Source: Bacillota bacterium LX-D
Lineage (GTDB): Bacteria > Bacillota > DUOV01 > Zhaonellaceae
Assembly: GCA_031628995.1 (NCBI GenBank)
Contig: JAVLUO010000001.1
Location: forward strand, 1-64,000
Reading direction: 5' to 3'
Length of the DNA: 64,000 bases
Shown here in pieces: positions 62,011 through 64,000 of the stretch; positions within the stretch are counted from its first letter, which is position 1; every line of letters starts with the position of its first letter. The position numbers and the translations under genes were made by a program. The notes below the pieces were generated by a model, which saw only the letters and a list, made by a program, of their open reading frames with translations, ran no database searches and was not told where the DNA came from.

Positions 62011-62074
62011 TTTTCGTCAAAACGGCTCTCTCACCTCCAGTGGGTAGTGAGAACAGAGATTCTCAGACTGGAGG
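62011..62074 (+). promoter_or_regulatory. Anti-Shine-Dalgarno leader element, copy 3
   Basis: TTTTCGTCAAAACGGCTC then TCACCTCCAGTGGGTAGTGA. CCTCCAGT (62034-62041) is perfectly complementary to ACTGGAGG (62067-62074), which includes the ribosome-binding site of the gene at 62083. TCTCAC (62029-62034) and GTGAGA (62047-62052) form a competing hairpin that would free that site. Confidence 0.6.
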
Positions 62075-62082
62075 AGAAATAC

Positions 62083-62295
62083 ATGGCTAATGTTACAGGT
62101 GCAATACCAGAAATCAATTATGAAAAGAAACCTGTTCCACAGGAACAATTGCAGCGTGAGGTTGATTATGTAAGAGCACAGCGGATACTCAATTCCATGC
62201 TTCAAAATGGACTTATATCCTTGTCGGAATTCAACAAGATAACCGAATTGAACCGCAAAACTTTCTCACCATTTTGGGCTGAGATTATGCCTTGA
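62083..62295 (+). CDS. SHOCT-like small protein linked to the recombinase
   Basis: 70 residues: MANVTGAIPEINYEKKPVPQ, then VRAQRILNSMLQNGLISLSE and FNKITELNRKTFSPFWAEIM. The C-terminal half is a SHOCT-type short helical domain (QxILxxMLxxGLISxxEFxKI). Such proteins often precede large serine recombinases in clostridial mobile elements and may act as directionality or accessory factors (inference). GGAGG lies 8 bases before ATG 62083; see the leader element. Confidence 0.82.
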   Translation: MANVTGAIPEINYEKKPVPQEQLQREVDYVRAQRILNSMLQNGLISLSEFNKITELNRKTFSPFWAEIMP

Positions 62296-62355
62296 AATCG
62301 TTGATAATACCTGGTTTCAGAGGTAATATGACACACTGACCAAGGAGGTGATAAT

Positions 62356-63918
62356 TTGAAAAAGGTAACGAAAATAGCTCAAAACACAACTGATTTAACT
62401 GAGCAGGCCAAGCTGCGTGTTGCGGCCTACTGCCGTGTTTCTACAGACAGCGATGAGCAGCTCGAAAGTCTGGACACTCAAATAAAGCACTACGAATCCT
62501 ACATCAATGCAAATCCTGAATGGGAGTTCGCCGGAATTTATTATGACGAAGGTATCACCGGTACAAAAAAGGAAAAGCGGCCTGAGCTGCTCCGAATGAT
62601 TGCTGACTGTGAAAACAGAAAAATCGACCTCATCGTAACGAAGTCTATCAGCAGGTTTGCCCGAAACACAACAGACTGCCTGGAACTGGTGAGGAAGCTG
62701 CTTGACCTTGGTGTTTTCATTTACTTCGAGAAAGAAAATATCAACACGGGGTCAATGGAAAGCGAACTCATGCTGTCAATCCTGTCTGGACTGGCCGAAA
62801 ATGAGTCGTTCTCCATTGCTGAAAATAACAAATGGGCGATAAAGCGCAGATTTCAGAATGGCACCTATAAAATTTCCTATCCACCTTACGGCTACGACAA
62901 TGTGGACGGAGAAATGGTTGTTAACAAGTCTCAGGCAAAAATTGTCCGTCTTATCTTTTCTGAGATTTTGGCCGGTAAAGGTACAAACAAAATTGCTGAC
63001 GACCTAAACAGACGAAAGATACCGACTAAAAAAGGCGGTCGCTGGACTTCTACAACGATACTCGGGATGGTCGGTAACGAAAAATATACTGGCGATGTCA
63101 TTTTTCAAAAGACTTATACTGACGAGCACTTCAACCGCCATAACAACCATGGTGAAAAAGATCAATATCTGATTCAGAATCATCACGAGGCGATTATCAG
63201 CCATGAGGAGTTTGAAGCCGCTCAGGATATTATCGAGCAGCGCGGCAAAGAAAAACGGCTGGAGAAGCAAAGTAAGAAATATCAAAACCGTTATCCCTTT
63301 TCAGGCAAAATAATCTGCGGTCAGTGCGGCGGAACCTTTAAAAGAAGGACTCATACGAGTGGCAAGCATCCATACGCATGGTGCTGCTTCACTCATATAA
63401 CAGACATCAGGAAATGCTCAATGAAATACATTCCGGAGTGCGACTTTGAATATGCGTTTGTCACCATGATGAACAAGCTCATATTCGGGCATGAGATTGT
63501 CCTGAAGCCTTTACTCATCAGCCTGCGCGGAATGGATTCCGATGAAACCATGGAAAACATTCGCACGATTGACAAGAAGCTTGAAGAAAACGAAAAACAG
63601 CGGAATGTGCTTGTGGGTCTGATGACCAAAGGTTATCTTGAGCCTGCTGTTTACAATAAGAGCAACAATGAGCTGCTACAGGAGGCAGAACGGCTACGCC
63701 GTCAAAAGGAATCCATAACGCGATTCCTGAATAATGACTTTCAGAACCTAAGCGAGGTCAGCGCTCTGCTGCAGTATGCTTCCAAGGCATCGATGCTGAC
63801 AAGCTTTGACGGTGAACTGTTTAACCGCTTTGTAGATCGGATTCATGTATATTCTCGGACTGAACTTGGCTTCGAGTTAAAATGCGGAATTACACTAAAA
63901 GAAAGGCTGGTGAGGTAA
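62356..63918 (+). CDS. Large serine recombinase (prophage integrase)
   Basis: 520 residues. Catalytic domain with S29 in AAYCRVSTDS, then GITGTKKEKRPELLRMIADC and SISRFARNTTDCLELVRKL. The recombinase domain follows (IVRLIFSEILAGKGTNKIAD, GRWTSTTILGMVGNEKYTGD). A zinc ribbon (IICGQCGGTFKRRTH) and a C-terminal coiled coil (KKLEENEKQRNVLVGLM) complete it. It integrates and excises the prophage between short att sites. AAGGAGGTGAT upstream; a second recombinase follows directly. Confidence 0.94.
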   Translation: MKKVTKIAQNTTDLTEQAKLRVAAYCRVSTDSDEQLESLDTQIKHYESYINANPEWEFAGIYYDEGITGTKKEKRPELLRMIADCENRKIDLIVTKSISRFARNTTDCLELVRKLLDLGVFIYFEKENINTGSMESELMLSILSGLAENESFSIAENNKWAIKRRFQNGTYKISYPPYGYDNVDGEMVVNKSQAKIVRLIFSEILAGKGTNKIADDLNRRKIPTKKGGRWTSTTILGMVGNEKYTGDVIFQKTYTDEHFNRHNNHGEKDQYLIQNHHEAIISHEEFEAAQDIIEQRGKEKRLEKQSKKYQNRYPFSGKIICGQCGGTFKRRTHTSGKHPYAWCCFTHITDIRKCSMKYIPECDFEYAFVTMMNKLIFGHEIVLKPLLISLRGMDSDETMENIRTIDKKLEENEKQRNVLVGLMTKGYLEPAVYNKSNNELLQEAERLRRQKESITRFLNNDFQNLSEVSALLQYASKASMLTSFDGELFNRFVDRIHVYSRTELGFELKCGITLKERLVR

Positions 63919-64000
63919 ATGAGTCACACACCATTCGGCTACCAGATTGAGAATGGAAAAGCCGTAATTGATGAAAAAGAGGCAGAACAGATAAAAGTAT
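63919..64000 (+). CDS. Second recombinase-family protein, N-terminus only
   Basis: ATG 63919 abuts the stop of the integrase. The visible residues MSHTPFGYQIENGKAVIDEK and EAEQIKV match the start of the recombinase domain of large serine recombinases, without the catalytic serine domain. The gene leaves the window. Catalytic-domain-less partners of this kind follow integrases in several clostridial elements. Confidence 0.7.
   Translation, partial: MSHTPFGYQIENGKAVIDEKEAEQIKV

Larger units (their letters stand above)
24486..64000. mobile_element. Siphovirus-type prophage (right end outside the window; left end possibly near 9.7-10.2 kb)
   Basis: A full set of modules is present in normal order: divergent repressor/early promoters, replication, late regulator, packaging, head, tail, lysis and integration. 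The restriction block at 10.2-24.5 kb is transcribed from the repressor promoter, so it probably also belongs to the element. No attachment-site pair can be recognised because the right junction is beyond the window. Confidence 0.85.

Overview
The window looks like a low-to-medium GC Gram-positive bacterium of the class Clostridia (Peptococcaceae-like). This is an inference from consistent AGGAGG ribosome-binding sites, a class I cyclic-di-GMP riboswitch, a phasin/UbiB/TetR cluster and the style of the phage genes. No rRNA, tRNA or CRISPR array was seen.

Region 1 (about 1-9.7 kb, AT-rich chromosome, all genes on the minus strand) holds small housekeeping or accessory genes: GyrI-like, MmcQ/YjbR, a Cys-rich protein, TfoX C-domain and carboxymuconolactone decarboxylase-like proteins, an ABC1/UbiB kinase-like protein, a phasin-like protein and a TetR regulator with two matching palindromic operators. 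Between them lie many broken genes: an internally deleted IS66 element, a HelD-type helicase with a nonsense codon and a frameshift, and fragments of a TetR regulator, an RND adaptor, a PF06541-type membrane protein and FabH. A c-di-GMP-I riboswitch sits upstream of a probably shortened HEAT-like gene.

Region 2 (about 10.2-24.5 kb, minus strand) is a defence block. From its promoter at 24.5 kb it reads: Xre repressor, ImmA/IrrE metallopeptidase, HsdM, HsdS, HsdR, a YgjP-type metallopeptidase, McrB, McrC, a 42-aa protein and an unrecognised 507-aa protein. It diverges from the early phage operon at a shared promoter/operator region, so it occupies the lysogeny arm of the prophage. I read it as restriction cargo carried by the phage.

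Region 3 (about 24.6-64 kb, plus strand) is a long-tailed (siphovirus-type) prophage. Early genes: small HTH protein, sigma-like factor, DUF2800 nuclease, DUF2815 protein, family A DNA polymerase, DUF4406, primase/SF3 helicase, VRR-NUC nuclease, SNF2 helicase and a DUF1492 late regulator. A late promoter with three helically phased repeats and an immediate terminator follows. Then come HNH, small terminase, a methyltransferase, small conserved genes, large terminase, portal, ClpP-like protease, capsid, connectors, tail tube, a -1 frameshifted tail chaperone, tape measure, Dit, Gp37-like protein, fibres, holin, BppU-like protein and amidase. A SHOCT protein and large serine recombinase(s) run off the right edge.

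Insertions inside the phage are an antisense accessory gene with its own perfect promoter (42.2-42.6 kb) and an IS110-family element (about 57.7-59.15 kb). Three copies of a leader element carrying an anti-Shine-Dalgarno sequence (25.8, 30.3 and 62.0 kb) precede separate phage genes. They are the most interesting unexplained signal I found.
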